In this document: one piece after another, positions 12,298-20,099 of the stretch
Numbering within the stretch: the first letter of the stretch is position 1
Layout: the number at the start of each line of letters is the position of its first letter
Assembly: GCF_006151785.1 (NCBI RefSeq)
Contig: NZ_VDDD01000007.1
Location: 1-51,770 of the forward strand
Direction of reading: 5' to 3'
Length of the DNA: 51,770 bases
DNA from: Paracoccus marcusii
GTDB taxonomy: Bacteria > Pseudomonadota > Alphaproteobacteria > Rhodobacterales > Rhodobacteraceae
Notes under the pieces: model-generated
Told to the model about the DNA's origin: nothing
Databases searched by the model: none
Seen by the model: only the letters and a program-made list of their open reading frames with translations
Made by a program: the position numbers and the translations under genes

Positions 12298-12569
12298 CTG
12301 CATTCCACCCGGGCGATCCAGCCCTTGGCGTCCAGGAACATGGTCAGACGCGCGGGATTGTAGTTGCGCGTCATGACGCCCTGGTTGTGCACCTCGCGCT
12401 TGCGCAGGTTGGGCGGCAGGCGGACCTCTCCGATGTTGCGTCCGACCAGGGCCTGGTGCTGGGACAGGTCGCACTGGCGTGCGGGAACGTCGTAAGGGCT
12501 GCCGGCGCAGGCGCCCAGGGTCAGCATCAGCAGCGACGCGGAAAGGACAGGGTGGCGAAAGGGGGTCAT
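12294..12569 (-). CDS. I78-family peptidase inhibitor-like lipoprotein
   Basis: The 91-aa product starts [21 protein letters not shown], a signal peptide with lipobox LGAC that would anchor it as a lipoprotein. The mature part has [25 protein letters not shown] and [16 protein letters not shown] ending in VEC, the pattern of the Inhibitor_I78 fold (peptidase inhibitors related to potato inhibitor I). Inhibition is not shown for most bacterial members. The gene is convergent with uvrB; the four bases CTAG at 12294-12297 serve both stop codons. It is divergent from the exported protein at 12645. Confidence 0.85.
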
Positions 12570-12644
12570 GATCACGTCTCTCTCATGTGACAACAGCGTG
12601 TTGGAATGCCAACGTGGGCCATGTTCAGTTGTTCCGGTGGCAAG

Positions 12645-12962
12645 ATGATGAAACATACGGTTTGGGTGGCGATGGTGGCATTCTGGCCCGCCGTCGCGCA
12701 ATCCTCGACGGACGAGGCATGGGCCGAACTGCGCGACCGCACCGTGGCGGAATGCACACGCCTGGCACAGGACGCGGCGCTCGACGCGGAACTGTCCGTG
12801 ACCCCGAACGAATTCGGCACCGAGACCCATGCGCTGGCACTGGTCGTCGCCACGCTGCCAGACCTTTCGTCGGAACTGTCGGTCTGCCTGTTGGACAAAC
12901 AGACCGGCGCGGCGCAGCTGAGCGTTCCGTTCCAGAATCTGCCCGATACCCTGCAGCCCTGA
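12645..12962 (+). CDS. Small exported protein of unknown function
   Basis: About 105 aa. It begins [20 protein letters not shown], a plausible Sec signal peptide cut after AVA or AQS, so it is probably periplasmic. The mature part has two Cys (in VAECTRL and LSVCLLD) that could form a disulfide. I recognise no family. The start is one of two consecutive ATGs (12645 or 12648); an upstream ATG at 12606 would spoil the signal peptide. It is divergent from the I78 lipoprotein across about 75 nt that include a short inverted repeat (GTTGG-N4-CCAAC at 12600-12613). Confidence 0.65.
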   Translation: MMKHTVWVAMVAFWPAVAQSSTDEAWAELRDRTVAECTRLAQDAALDAELSVTPNEFGTETHALALVVATLPDLSSELSVCLLDKQTGAAQLSVPFQNLPDTLQP

Positions 12963-12991
12963 CCTGCGTCGGCATGACCGGGGCAGGGGGC

Positions 12992-13020
12992 TTGATCCGC
13001 CGCCCGGATTTGGCGATACA
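12992..13020 (+). promoter_or_regulatory. Candidate promoter of the NDUFS4-like gene
   Basis: TTGATC at 12992-12997 and GATACA at 13015-13020 are 17 nt apart, ending 27 nt before the start codon. A short inverted repeat CGGAT-N5-ATCCG (13022-13036) lies at the expected transcript start. Confidence 0.35.
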
Positions 13021-13047
13021 GCGGATAGTCAATCCGAAGGATCACCC

Positions 13048-13359
13048 ATGCCCGTGCGCATCTATCAGCCCGCCCGCACCGCGATGCAGTCCGGTACCGC
13101 CAAGACCAAGGGCTGGGTGCTGGAATTCCCGCCCACCGACGCGCGCGAGGTCGATCCGCTGATGGGCTGGACCAGCAGCGGCGATACCCAAAGCCAGGTC
13201 CGCCTGCGCTTCGACACCCGGAAGCAGGCCGAGGATTACGCCCGCGATCATGGACTGGAATTCGTGGTGCAGGAACCGCACCGCCGCGGCACGAACATCC
13301 GCCCCCGCGGCTATGGCGAGAATTTCGCCACCGACCGCCGCGAGCCCTGGAGCCACTGA
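13048..13359 (+). CDS. NDUFS4-like ETC complex I subunit
   Basis: The 103-aa protein matches the ETC complex I / NDUFS4 family: [14 protein letters not shown] at the N-terminus, [45 protein letters not shown], and a basic C-terminus with [20 protein letters not shown]4 is an accessory subunit of mitochondrial complex I; alphaproteobacteria such as Paracoccus carry a homologue in their NADH:quinone oxidoreductase. It stands alone here, away from any nuo operon, as is common. It has its own candidate promoter and is followed after 31 nt by a hairpin. Confidence 0.92.
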   Translation: MPVRIYQPARTAMQSGTAKTKGWVLEFPPTDAREVDPLMGWTSSGDTQSQVRLRFDTRKQAEDYARDHGLEFVVQEPHRRGTNIRPRGYGENFATDRREPWSH

Positions 13360-13390
13360 GGCCGCATCCGCCATCGACACAAAGCTTTGC

Positions 13391-13410
13391 TGACCGCCCC
13401 CGGGCGGTCA
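13391..13410 (+). other. Perfect hairpin in the MYG1-gene leader
   Basis: TGACCGCCC and GGGCGGTCA form a 9-bp inverted repeat with 2 nt between them, lying 31 nt after the NDUFS4-like stop. No T-run follows. The ribosome binding site TTTGAGGGA comes just after, the same hairpin-then-TTTGAGGGA order seen before sufC. It may act on mRNA stability or weak termination. Confidence 0.45.
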
Positions 13411-13431
13411 TCTGCATTTGAGGGATATTCC

Positions 13432-14346
13432 ATGACAGTCACGCATCTCGTCACCCATTCCGGCGGCTTTCACGCCGATGAGGTCCTGTCCACGGTCATT
13501 CTGACCCGGCTGCACCCGCAGGCGCGGATCATGCGGACGCGCGACGCCGACTGGATCACGCCTGCGGAAGGGCGGATCATCTATGACGTGGGCCGCGATT
13601 TCGATGCCGCGCGCATGATCTTCGATCACCATCAGAAATCTCCTCCGCTGCGCGACGACGGCCAGCCCTACAGTTCCTTCGGACTGATCTGGCGGCAGTT
13701 CGGGCGTGACTACCTGGCCGCGCTGCAGGTGCCCGAAGCAGATCTCGAGGCGATCCACGCGGCGATTGACGTCGACCTGGTGCTGCCCATCGACCTGGTC
13801 GACAACGGCGCGCTGTCGCCGACCGGGCCGCTGGCCGATCTGTCCCTGCCGATGCTGCTGGAGAGCCTCAAGCCCGTCTTCGATGACCGCAGCCCCGACG
13901 CCGACGACCGTGCCTTTGACGGTGCGGTCGCGATCGCCCGCGCCTTCGTCGAGGCGGCCGTGGCCCGCAAGGCCGCAAAGTATCGCGCCGAGGCCGTCGT
14001 GATGGCAGCCATTGCCGCCGCGGGCGACGGCCGGGTGCTGGAACTGCCGATGGGGATGCCGTTTCGCTCCGCCATCACCGCGGCGGGGGCGGACCATCTG
14101 CTGTTCGTGATCCATCCGCGGGACACGGACTGGGCGCTGACCGGCATCCGCCGCGACGCGGACGGGTTCGCCTTGCGCGCTGACCTGCCGGCAGCCTGGG
14201 CCGGCCTGACCGATGGTGCCTTCGAGGCTGCATCGGGCGTTCCCGGGGCGCGCTTCTGCCACAATGCCCGCTTCATCGCCGTTGCCGCCGATCGCGACGC
14301 CGCTTTGCGTCTTGCCGACCTGGCGGTGGCGGCAAGCGAAGTGTGA
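13432..14346 (+). CDS. MYG1-family (UPF0160) metal-dependent hydrolase/exonuclease
   Basis: The 304-aa protein starts VTHLVTHSGGFHADEVL, the MYG1 N-terminal motif. It carries FDHHQKS (Asp65-His66-His67), the DHH-type metal-binding signature, and YSSFGLIWRQFG. Eukaryotic MYG1 is a 3'-5' RNA exonuclease active in the nucleus and mitochondria; bacterial members are little studied, so an RNase role here is by family only. The start MTVTHL follows a GAGGGA ribosome binding site; an in-frame ATG 45 nt upstream is not supported. Confidence 0.92.
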   Translation: MTVTHLVTHSGGFHADEVLSTVILTRLHPQARIMRTRDADWITPAEGRIIYDVGRDFDAARMIFDHHQKSPPLRDDGQPYSSFGLIWRQFGRDYLAALQVPEADLEAIHAAIDVDLVLPIDLVDNGALSPTGPLADLSLPMLLESLKPVFDDRSPDADDRAFDGAVAIARAFVEAAVARKAAKYRAEAVVMAAIAAAGDGRVLELPMGMPFRSAITAAGADHLLFVIHPRDTDWALTGIRRDADGFALRADLPAAWAGLTDGAFEAASGVPGARFCHNARFIAVAADRDAALRLADLAVAASEV

Positions 14347-14524
14347 CGGCTGACAGCCGGAACCATTGGACAGCCCTGCGGTCGGAGGACTGCGGGGCGG
14401 TCGATTGGATGTGCAAGCTGTCGACCTGAGGGCGCGGCGGAGATTTTCGAAATTGGGAGAATGCTGTGCCGTCTGTCTGGCACCTGTGTGTTTAACCAAA
14501 CCTACTCAAGAACTTACAGAGGTC

Positions 14525-14599
14525 TGGCTCCGGCGGTAGGGATCGAACCTACGACCAATTGATTAACAGTCAACTGCTCTACCGCTGAGCTACGCCGGA
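14525..14599 (-). tRNA. tRNA-Asn (GTT)
   Basis: The minus strand folds as a full cloverleaf: acceptor stem TCCGGCG/CGCCGGA, D-arm GCTC-AGCGGTA-GAGC, anticodon loop CTGTTAA (anticodon GTT), T-arm GTAGG-TTCGATC-CCTAC, and an encoded CCA at 14525-14527. It lies 60 nt downstream of the MBL hydrolase gene on the same strand. Confidence 0.97.
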
Positions 14600-14609
14600 A
14601 CACGGGGCG

Positions 14610-14639
14610 GATATAGCAACCTCGGTCAGGGGCGTCCAG
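14610..14639 (-). promoter_or_regulatory. Candidate promoter of tRNA-Asn
   Basis: On the minus strand CTGGAC (14639-14634) and TATATC (14615-14610) are 18 nt apart and place a start a few nt before the tRNA 5' end. The -10 is good and the -35 is weak. Confidence 0.35.
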
Positions 14640-14659
14640 TGGCGTTCTGGGGTTTTTTG

Positions 14660-15520
14660 TCATCCGGTCGAAAAAACCGTTTCGATCGTCAAAACGCCGG
14701 GAAAATCAACGGCTCCGATCTGGGACAGGGCGATCAGATGGGCCAGGACGTTGCGCGTGGCGATGGGAAGGACCGGTTCGGGCACCGCATAGATGCGACG
14801 CGCGAGGCCCGCCGCGGAATCGGGCCGGACCCGCAGGGCGGCCAGGATCTGGGACGTGCGGTCGCGGCGGTGCCGCGTCAGTTCCGCGATCCGGTCCTGC
14901 GGGGCCGTGATCGCGGGCCCGTGGGTGGGCAGCAGAACACGCGGCGACAGTGCCGCCAGCCGTTCCAGCGAGCGGAAGTATTCCGCCAGGTCCCCATCCG
15001 GCGGAGATATCAGCGTCGAGGACCAGCCCATCACCAGGTCACCGCAGAAGATCCGGTCACCCCATTGGAATGACAGGTGCCCTGCCGCATGACCTGGCGT
15101 GTGCCACGCGGTCAGCGACCAGTCGGGCGTGGTGAGCACCTCCTGGTCGCGCAGGTGGCGGTCGGGCGCGAAAGCGTGGTCCAGCCCCTCGCCCCCGCCA
15201 AGACCCTCCAGCGCGAGGCGGGACATCAGCGGCGACCGCCCTGCCAGCGCATCGCCGAAGGCCAGCACCGGGGCGCCGGTCAGGCGGGAAAGGCGTGTGG
15301 CTCCGGCGCTGTGGTCGCGATGCGCGTGCGTGATCAGGATATGGCTGATGCGGCCGCGGCCGGCGCGGGCGACGGCGTCGATATGGGCGGGATCGTCGGG
15401 GCCGGGGTCGATCACCGCGACATGGCTGTCGCCCAGCAGGAAGGTGGTCGTGCCCGGCCCGGTCAGGGGGGACGGATTCGGGGCCAGGATCTGCAGCGGC
15501 TCTTTCGCAGGCGGGGTCAT
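14660..15520 (-). CDS. MBL-fold metallo-hydrolase (LACTB2-like)
   Basis: The 286-aa protein has the metallo-beta-lactamase zinc motif THAHRDH (His65, His67, Asp69, His70), a later metal-binding His in AWHTPGHAAGHLS, the bridging Asp in IFCGDLVMG, and a C-terminal winged-helix-like part (about 205-286). This layout fits LACTB2-type proteins, whose human member is an endoribonuclease. The bacterial substrate is unknown. It is divergent from the sensor kinase, with only 34 nt between the two start codons. Confidence 0.9.
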   Translation of the reverse strand: MTPPAKEPLQILAPNPSPLTGPGTTTFLLGDSHVAVIDPGPDDPAHIDAVARAGRGRISHILITHAHRDHSAGATRLSRLTGAPVLAFGDALAGRSPLMSRLALEGLGGGEGLDHAFAPDRHLRDQEVLTTPDWSLTAWHTPGHAAGHLSFQWGDRIFCGDLVMGWSSTLISPPDGDLAEYFRSLERLAALSPRVLLPTHGPAITAPQDRIAELTRHRRDRTSQILAALRVRPDSAAGLARRIYAVPEPVLPIATRNVLAHLIALSQIGAVDFPGVLTIETVFSTG

Positions 15521-15554
15521 GGGGCTAGCCTAGCGCGCAACGCAGGAGGCCGCC

Positions 15555-16910
15555 ATGTCGAACAATGCCGACGCCACGCAGATGCGCAAGCTGGTCCCGC
15601 GGGGCCTCTATGCGCGCGCGGCGCTGATCCTGTTCCTGCCGGTCGTGGTGGTGACGACTGTGGTCAGCGTGATGTTCCTGCAGCGCCATTTCGAGGGCGT
15701 GACCCGGCAGATGACCGCCAGCATGTCGCACGAGCTGACCTTCGTCGCGCGGCTGATCGACAGTGCCGCGACGCCCGACGCGGCGCGGCGCGCCGGGGTG
15801 TCCGTGGCGCGCCCGCTGGAGCTGGAACTGGCGCTGCCGGTCGATCCGCCTGCCGAGGATCGGCGGCTGTTCTACGATTTTTCGGGACGGGTGGTGACCG
15901 AGGTGCTGCGCGACGCGCTGCCGCAGGTGATCTCGGTCGATCTGGCCAGCAGCGACCGGCGGGTGTCGGTGGCGCTGGACGGGCCGCACGGACCCTATGC
16001 GCTGAGCTTCGAGCGGCGGCGGGTCAGCGCGTCGAACCCGCACCAGCTGCTGGTGCTGATGGTGTTCACGTCGGTCCTGATGACGGGGATCGCGATGATC
16101 TTCCTGCGCAATCAACTGCGGCCGATCCGGCGGCTGGCCTATGCGGCCGAGGAATACGGCAAGGGGCGGATCGTGCCCTATCGCCCGTCCGGGGCGGTTG
16201 AGCTGCGCAGCGCGGGCACCGCGTTCCTGGACATGCGCAACCGGCTGGAGCGCCAGAACGACCAACGAAAGCTGATGATGTCTGGGATCAGCCACGACCT
16301 GCGCACGCCGCTGACGCGGATGAAGCTGGGGCTGTCGATGATCGGGCCCGACATGCCGCCTGAGCCCGGTGACATCAGCGCGATGGAGGCCGACATCGCG
16401 GAGATGAACCGCATGGTCGACGGCTTTCTGGACTATGCCCGCGACGACGCGCAGGACAGCGCGCCCCAGCCCATCGCCGCAGCGGGTTTCCTGGAGGGTC
16501 TGGTGGCGGACGCGCAACGCGCCGGCCAGCAGGCCAGCCTAGTCCAGTTCGAGGGCGATCGGGACGGGTTGGCCACCTTCCGCCCCGACATGCTGCGCCG
16601 CGCGCTGGAGAACCTGATCGGCAACGCGGTGCGTTACGGCAGCCGGGCCGAGATGGACGCCTCGCTTGGCCCGCGCAGCCTGCGGATCGGGATCGAGGAT
16701 GACGGCCCCGGCATCCCGGAGGACAGCCTGGACGCGGCTATGCGGCCCTTTACCCGGCTGGATCCGTCGCGGCGCAGGAACAGCGCGCAGGGGGCCGGGC
16801 TGGGCCTGGCGATCGCCGCGGACGTGGCGCGCGCGCATGGCGGGCAGCTGCGGCTTGGCCGCGGCCCGCGTCTGGGCGGTCTGCGGGCAGAGATTGTCAT
16901 TCCGCGCTGA
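15555..16910 (+). CDS. EnvZ-like sensor histidine kinase (orphan in this window)
   Basis: The 451-aa membrane sensor has TM1 at about 24-46, a periplasmic domain of roughly 110 residues, TM2 at about 160-182, a HAMP linker, the phospho-acceptor motif SGISHDLRTPLTRMK (His247), and an HATPase domain with ENLIGNAVRYG, DDGPGIP and GAGLGLAIAADVARAHGG. It is in the EnvZ/OmpR-type class. No response regulator gene is adjacent: lon follows on the same strand and the MBL gene is divergent. A partner must be encoded elsewhere. The start follows AGGAGG with suitable spacing. Confidence 0.93.
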   Translation: MSNNADATQMRKLVPRGLYARAALILFLPVVVVTTVVSVMFLQRHFEGVTRQMTASMSHELTFVARLIDSAATPDAARRAGVSVARPLELELALPVDPPAEDRRLFYDFSGRVVTEVLRDALPQVISVDLASSDRRVSVALDGPHGPYALSFERRRVSASNPHQLLVLMVFTSVLMTGIAMIFLRNQLRPIRRLAYAAEEYGKGRIVPYRPSGAVELRSAGTAFLDMRNRLERQNDQRKLMMSGISHDLRTPLTRMKLGLSMIGPDMPPEPGDISAMEADIAEMNRMVDGFLDYARDDAQDSAPQPIAAAGFLEGLVADAQRAGQQASLVQFEGDRDGLATFRPDMLRRALENLIGNAVRYGSRAEMDASLGPRSLRIGIEDDGPGIPEDSLDAAMRPFTRLDPSRRRNSAQGAGLGLAIAADVARAHGGQLRLGRGPRLGGLRAEIVIPR

Positions 16911-16938
16911 CGAAATAGGTGGCATTGTTGCGGTCATA

Positions 16939-16966
16939 TTGAACGCGGGGGGCGACACCCCTAGAT
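16939..16966 (+). promoter_or_regulatory. Candidate sigma-32 (heat-shock) promoter of lon
   Basis: TTGAA (16939-16943), 14 nt, then CCCCTAGAT (16958-16966) resembles the RpoH consensus CTTGAA-N13-15-CCCCATnT. The -10 differs at two inner positions. A heat-shock promoter is expected for lon. Confidence 0.45.
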
Positions 16967-17031
16967 TGATCGCATGCAGAGGCCGCGCGTCGCCATGACG
17001 GGGCCGCGGCTTCGGGCAGAAAGGACATACC

Positions 17032-19449
17032 ATGACGGAATTCACCACCCAGACCTATCCGGTGCTGCCCCTGCGGGATATCGTCGTCTTCCCGCACATG
17101 ATCGTTCCCTTGTTCGTCGGACGCGAGAAATCGGTCCGCGCGCTGGAGGCCGTGATGGAATCGGACAGCCCGATCCTGTTGGCCGCCCAGAAGGACGCGG
17201 CCATCGACGAGCCCACCGAGGAGGGCATCTTCCGCGCCGGTGTTCTGGCCAACGTGCTGCAGTTGCTCAAGCTGCCGGACGGCACCGTGAAGGTGCTGGT
17301 CGAGGGCCGCGAGCGTGTCGAGATCACCGACTTCGTGCCCCATGACGACCATTTCATGGCCGAGGCCCGTGTCCTGGACGAGACGATGGGCGATGAGGCC
17401 ACGGTAGCCGCGCTGGTGCGTACCGTGACCGAGGAGTTCGAGCGTTACGTCAAGGTCCGTAAGAACATCCCCGAGGAGGTCGTGACCGCCGTGTCCGAGG
17501 CGTCCGAGCCCGGCAAGCTGGCCGACCTTGTCGCCGGACACATGGGCATCGACCTGGAGCGCAAGCAGGACCTGCTGGACACGCTGGAGGTCGCGGCACG
17601 CCTTGAGAAGATCTATGGCCACATGCAGGGAGAGATGTCTGTCCTGCAGGTCGAGAAGAAGATCAAGTCGCGCGTCAAGACCCAGATGGAGAAGACTCAG
17701 CGCGAATACTATCTGAACGAGCAGATGAAGGCGATCCAGAAGGAGCTGGGCGATGGCGAGGACGGCCAGAACGAACTGGCCGAGCTGGAGCAGAAGATCG
17801 CCGCCACCAAGTTCAGCAAGGAGGCCCGCGATAAGGCCGAGGGCGAGCTGAAGAAGCTGAAGTCGATGTCACCCATGTCGGCCGAGGCGACCGTCAGCCG
17901 CAACTACCTGGACTGGCTGCTGTCGCTACCCTGGGGTGTCAAGTCGCGCACCCGCAAGGATCTTGGCCGCGCCGAGGCGATTCTGGACGCGGACCACTAT
18001 GGTCTGGACAAGGTCAAGGAGCGGATCGTCGAGTATCTGGCCGTGCAGGCCCGCAGCCAGAAGCTGAAGGGCCCGATCCTGACGCTAGTCGGTCCTCCGG
18101 GCGTGGGCAAGACCTCGCTTGGACGGTCCATCGCCAAGGCGACGGGGCGCGAGTTCATCCGCATCAGCCTTGGCGGCGTGCGCGACGAGTCCGAGATCCG
18201 CGGTCATCGCCGGACCTATATCGGCTCCATGCCGGGCAAGATCATCCAGGCGCTGAAGAAGGCCAAGACGACCAACCCGCTGATCCTTCTGGATGAGATC
18301 GACAAGATGGGCCAGGATTTCCGGGGCGATCCGGCATCCGCCATGCTGGAGGTGCTGGATCCGGAACAGAACTCGACCTTCGTGGACCACTATCTTGAGG
18401 TGGAATACGATCTGTCGAACGTGATGTTCGTGACCACGGCCAACAGCTACAACATGCCGGGCCCGCTTCTGGACCGCATGGAGATCATCAGCCTGTCGGG
18501 CTATACCGAGGATGAAAAGCGAGAGATCGCCAAGGGCCATCTGCTGTCCAAGCAGATCGCCGCGAACGGTCTGCGCAAGGGAGAGTTCAGTGTCTCGGAC
18601 GAGGCCCTGACCCACATGATCCGGTATTACACCCGCGAGGCCGGGGTTCGCTCGCTGGAGCGTGAGATCGCCAAGCTGGCCCGCAAGGCCGTGACCGAGA
18701 TCCTGAAGGGCAAGGTCAAATCGGTCGAGGTGACGCCAGAGAAGGTCGAGGAATACCTCGGCGTGCGCCGCCACCGCTATGGCCTGGCCGAGAAGGAGGA
18801 CCAGGTCGGCGTGGTGACGGGTCTTGCCTGGACCTCGGTCGGGGGCGATCTGCTGCAGATCGAGGCGCTGCGCCTGCCGGGCAAGGGTCGCGTCAAGACC
18901 ACCGGCAAACTAGGCGAGGTGATGAAGGAATCGATCGACGCGGCGTCCAGCTTCGTGCGCTCGATCGCGCCGGATATCGGGGTCAGGCCCCCGGAGTTCG
19001 ACAAGCGCGACATCCACGTCCACGTCCCGGAGGGCGCCACGCCCAAGGATGGTCCGTCGGCGGGCATCGCCATGGTAACCTCGGTCGTGTCGGTCATGAC
19101 CGGCATCGCGGTCCGCAAGGACATCGCCATGACCGGCGAGGTGACGCTGCGCGGCAATGTGCTGGCCATTGGCGGGCTGAAGGAAAAGCTGCTGGCGGCC
19201 CTGCGTGGCGGCATCAAGACGGTGCTGATCCCGCAGGACAATGAAAAGGATCTGGTCGAGATCCCGGACAACGTCAAACAGGGCCTGACCATCATTCCGG
19301 TCAGCAACGTGCGCGAGGTTCTGCGCCACGCCCTGGTGCGCCAACCCAAGGCCATCGAGTGGGACGAGGCCGCCGAAGAGGCGGCCGAGGCCGCGCGGCT
19401 AGCCAACCATCGCGGCAGCGATGGGCAGGGCAGCGCCGTCGCGCACTGA
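17032..19449 (+). CDS. lon: ATP-dependent protease La
   Basis: The 805-aa LonA protease has the N-terminal substrate domain ([16 protein letters not shown]), a coiled-coil middle, the AAA+ module with Walker [10 protein letters not shown] near residue 355 and Walker B ILLDEIDK, and the C-terminal protease domain with catalytic Ser676 in [11 protein letters not shown]. It degrades misfolded and regulatory proteins in the cytoplasm. Upstream is a sigma-32-like promoter; downstream a strong terminator closes the transcript. Confidence 0.99.
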   Translation: MTEFTTQTYPVLPLRDIVVFPHMIVPLFVGREKSVRALEAVMESDSPILLAAQKDAAIDEPTEEGIFRAGVLANVLQLLKLPDGTVKVLVEGRERVEITDFVPHDDHFMAEARVLDETMGDEATVAALVRTVTEEFERYVKVRKNIPEEVVTAVSEASEPGKLADLVAGHMGIDLERKQDLLDTLEVAARLEKIYGHMQGEMSVLQVEKKIKSRVKTQMEKTQREYYLNEQMKAIQKELGDGEDGQNELAELEQKIAATKFSKEARDKAEGELKKLKSMSPMSAEATVSRNYLDWLLSLPWGVKSRTRKDLGRAEAILDADHYGLDKVKERIVEYLAVQARSQKLKGPILTLVGPPGVGKTSLGRSIAKATGREFIRISLGGVRDESEIRGHRRTYIGSMPGKIIQALKKAKTTNPLILLDEIDKMGQDFRGDPASAMLEVLDPEQNSTFVDHYLEVEYDLSNVMFVTTANSYNMPGPLLDRMEIISLSGYTEDEKREIAKGHLLSKQIAANGLRKGEFSVSDEALTHMIRYYTREAGVRSLEREIAKLARKAVTEILKGKVKSVEVTPEKVEEYLGVRRHRYGLAEKEDQVGVVTGLAWTSVGGDLLQIEALRLPGKGRVKTTGKLGEVMKESIDAASSFVRSIAPDIGVRPPEFDKRDIHVHVPEGATPKDGPSAGIAMVTSVVSVMTGIAVRKDIAMTGEVTLRGNVLAIGGLKEKLLAALRGGIKTVLIPQDNEKDLVEIPDNVKQGLTIIPVSNVREVLRHALVRQPKAIEWDEAAEEAAEAARLANHRGSDGQGSAVAH

Positions 19450-19457
19450 CAGGGAGA

Positions 19458-19484
19458 GGGCCGGGGCGATCCCCGGCCCTTTTT
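19458..19484 (+). terminator. Rho-independent terminator of lon
   Basis: GGGCCGGGG and CCCCGGCCC form a perfect 9-bp stem with a CGAT loop, followed by TTTTT. It starts 8 nt after the lon stop. Confidence 0.93.
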
Positions 19485-19512
19485 CCATGGCGCGGGCGGG
19501 CGTTAACAAAGA

Positions 19513-19540
19513 TTGACGCAACGTCAAATCGCGCTAGGCT
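19513..19540 (+). promoter_or_regulatory. Candidate promoter with overlapping palindrome, HU-like gene
   Basis: TTGACG (19513-19518) and TAGGCT (19535-19540) are 16 nt apart. The -35 is one arm of a perfect inverted repeat TTGACG-CAA-CGTCAA (19513-19527), so a regulator bound there would compete with or contact RNA polymerase. Confidence 0.45.
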
Positions 19541-19573
19541 GATCCCATCATTGCCTGACGGGGGGGAACAGCA

Positions 19574-19891
19574 ATGCCAGCCGAAATCATCGGGGCCGAC
19601 GGCCCGACGCCCGTGCTGCACGATCCGCATGTGGCGATCGTCGTTCAGAAGCGAGACTTCATCGACCGGGTCGTGGCCGCGACGGGCGCCCGGCGCACCG
19701 ATGCGCGCCCGATCATCGAGGCGACGCTGGCGCAGCTTGGCATCGTCCTGTCCGCCGGGCACACCCTTGCGGTACCGCCCCTGGGGCGGGCGCGAATCAA
19801 TCTGGAGCGTGACGCCCGCGGCGGCGATGTCATCACGCTGCGGCTGCGCCGCCGTGCCCCCCACCGGCCTGATGGCGTGGAAAACAGCTAG
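19574..19891 (+). CDS. HU/IHF-like DNA-binding protein (divergent)
   Basis: The 105-aa protein has the HU helical start KRDFIDRVVAATGARRTDA, then ATLAQLGIVLSAGHTLAVPPLG, which fits the HU dimer core and the turn into the beta arm. The arm region is short and the usual GF-F-RP pattern is not clear, so it is a divergent HU-fold member rather than a standard HupB. It could bind DNA as a nucleoid protein. A palindrome covers its candidate -35. It stands alone between the lon terminator and tRNA-Val. Confidence 0.75.
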   Translation: MPAEIIGADGPTPVLHDPHVAIVVQKRDFIDRVVAATGARRTDARPIIEATLAQLGIVLSAGHTLAVPPLGRARINLERDARGGDVITLRLRRRAPHRPDGVENS

Positions 19892-19911
19892 GCGAAACGC
19901 GCATCGCCCTC

Positions 19912-19940
19912 TTGCAACCGGCTGCGGCTGGCGGTAATGA
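19912..19940 (+). promoter_or_regulatory. Candidate promoter of tRNA-Val
   Basis: TTGCAA (19912-19917) and TAATGA (19935-19940) are 17 nt apart, placing a transcript start about 4 nt before the tRNA. Confidence 0.5.
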
Positions 19941-19950
19941 CCAGCCCGAC

Positions 19951-20025
19951 GGGTGATTAGCTCAGTGGTAGAGCGCTTCGTTCACATCGAAGATGTCAGG
20001 GGTTCAAATCCCTTATCACCCACCA
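19951..20025 (+). tRNA. tRNA-Val (CAC)
   Basis: The cloverleaf has acceptor stem GGGTGAT/ATCACCC, D-arm GCTC-AGTGGTA-GAGC, anticodon stem CTTCG/CGAAG with loop TTCACAT (anticodon CAC), T-loop TTCAAAT and an encoded CCA at 20023-20025. The T-stem contains one G-T pair. Confidence 0.97.
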
Positions 20026-20039
20026 TTTCCCTTGCCGGT

Positions 20040-20068
20040 TTGCGCTTTTCGCCGCGGGCGCCTATATC
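20040..20068 (+). promoter_or_regulatory. Candidate promoter of dusA
   Basis: TTGCGC (20040-20045) and TATATC (20063-20068) are 17 nt apart, so dusA can be transcribed apart from tRNA-Val with a leader of about 25 nt. Confidence 0.5.
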
Positions 20069-20099
20069 GGCGGCCTTGACCCGCAATCCCGGACCGCCC

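Noticed and set aside
19513..19527. An FNR-type box at the HU-like promoter
   Set aside because: The arms read TTGAC and GTCAA but with 5 nt between them rather than the 4 required by the FNR/FnrL consensus.
19953..20099. An N-terminal extension of dusA reading through tRNA-Val
   Set aside because: The extra 49 codons lie in the tRNA gene and its leader; the DusA core starts right after ATG 20100.
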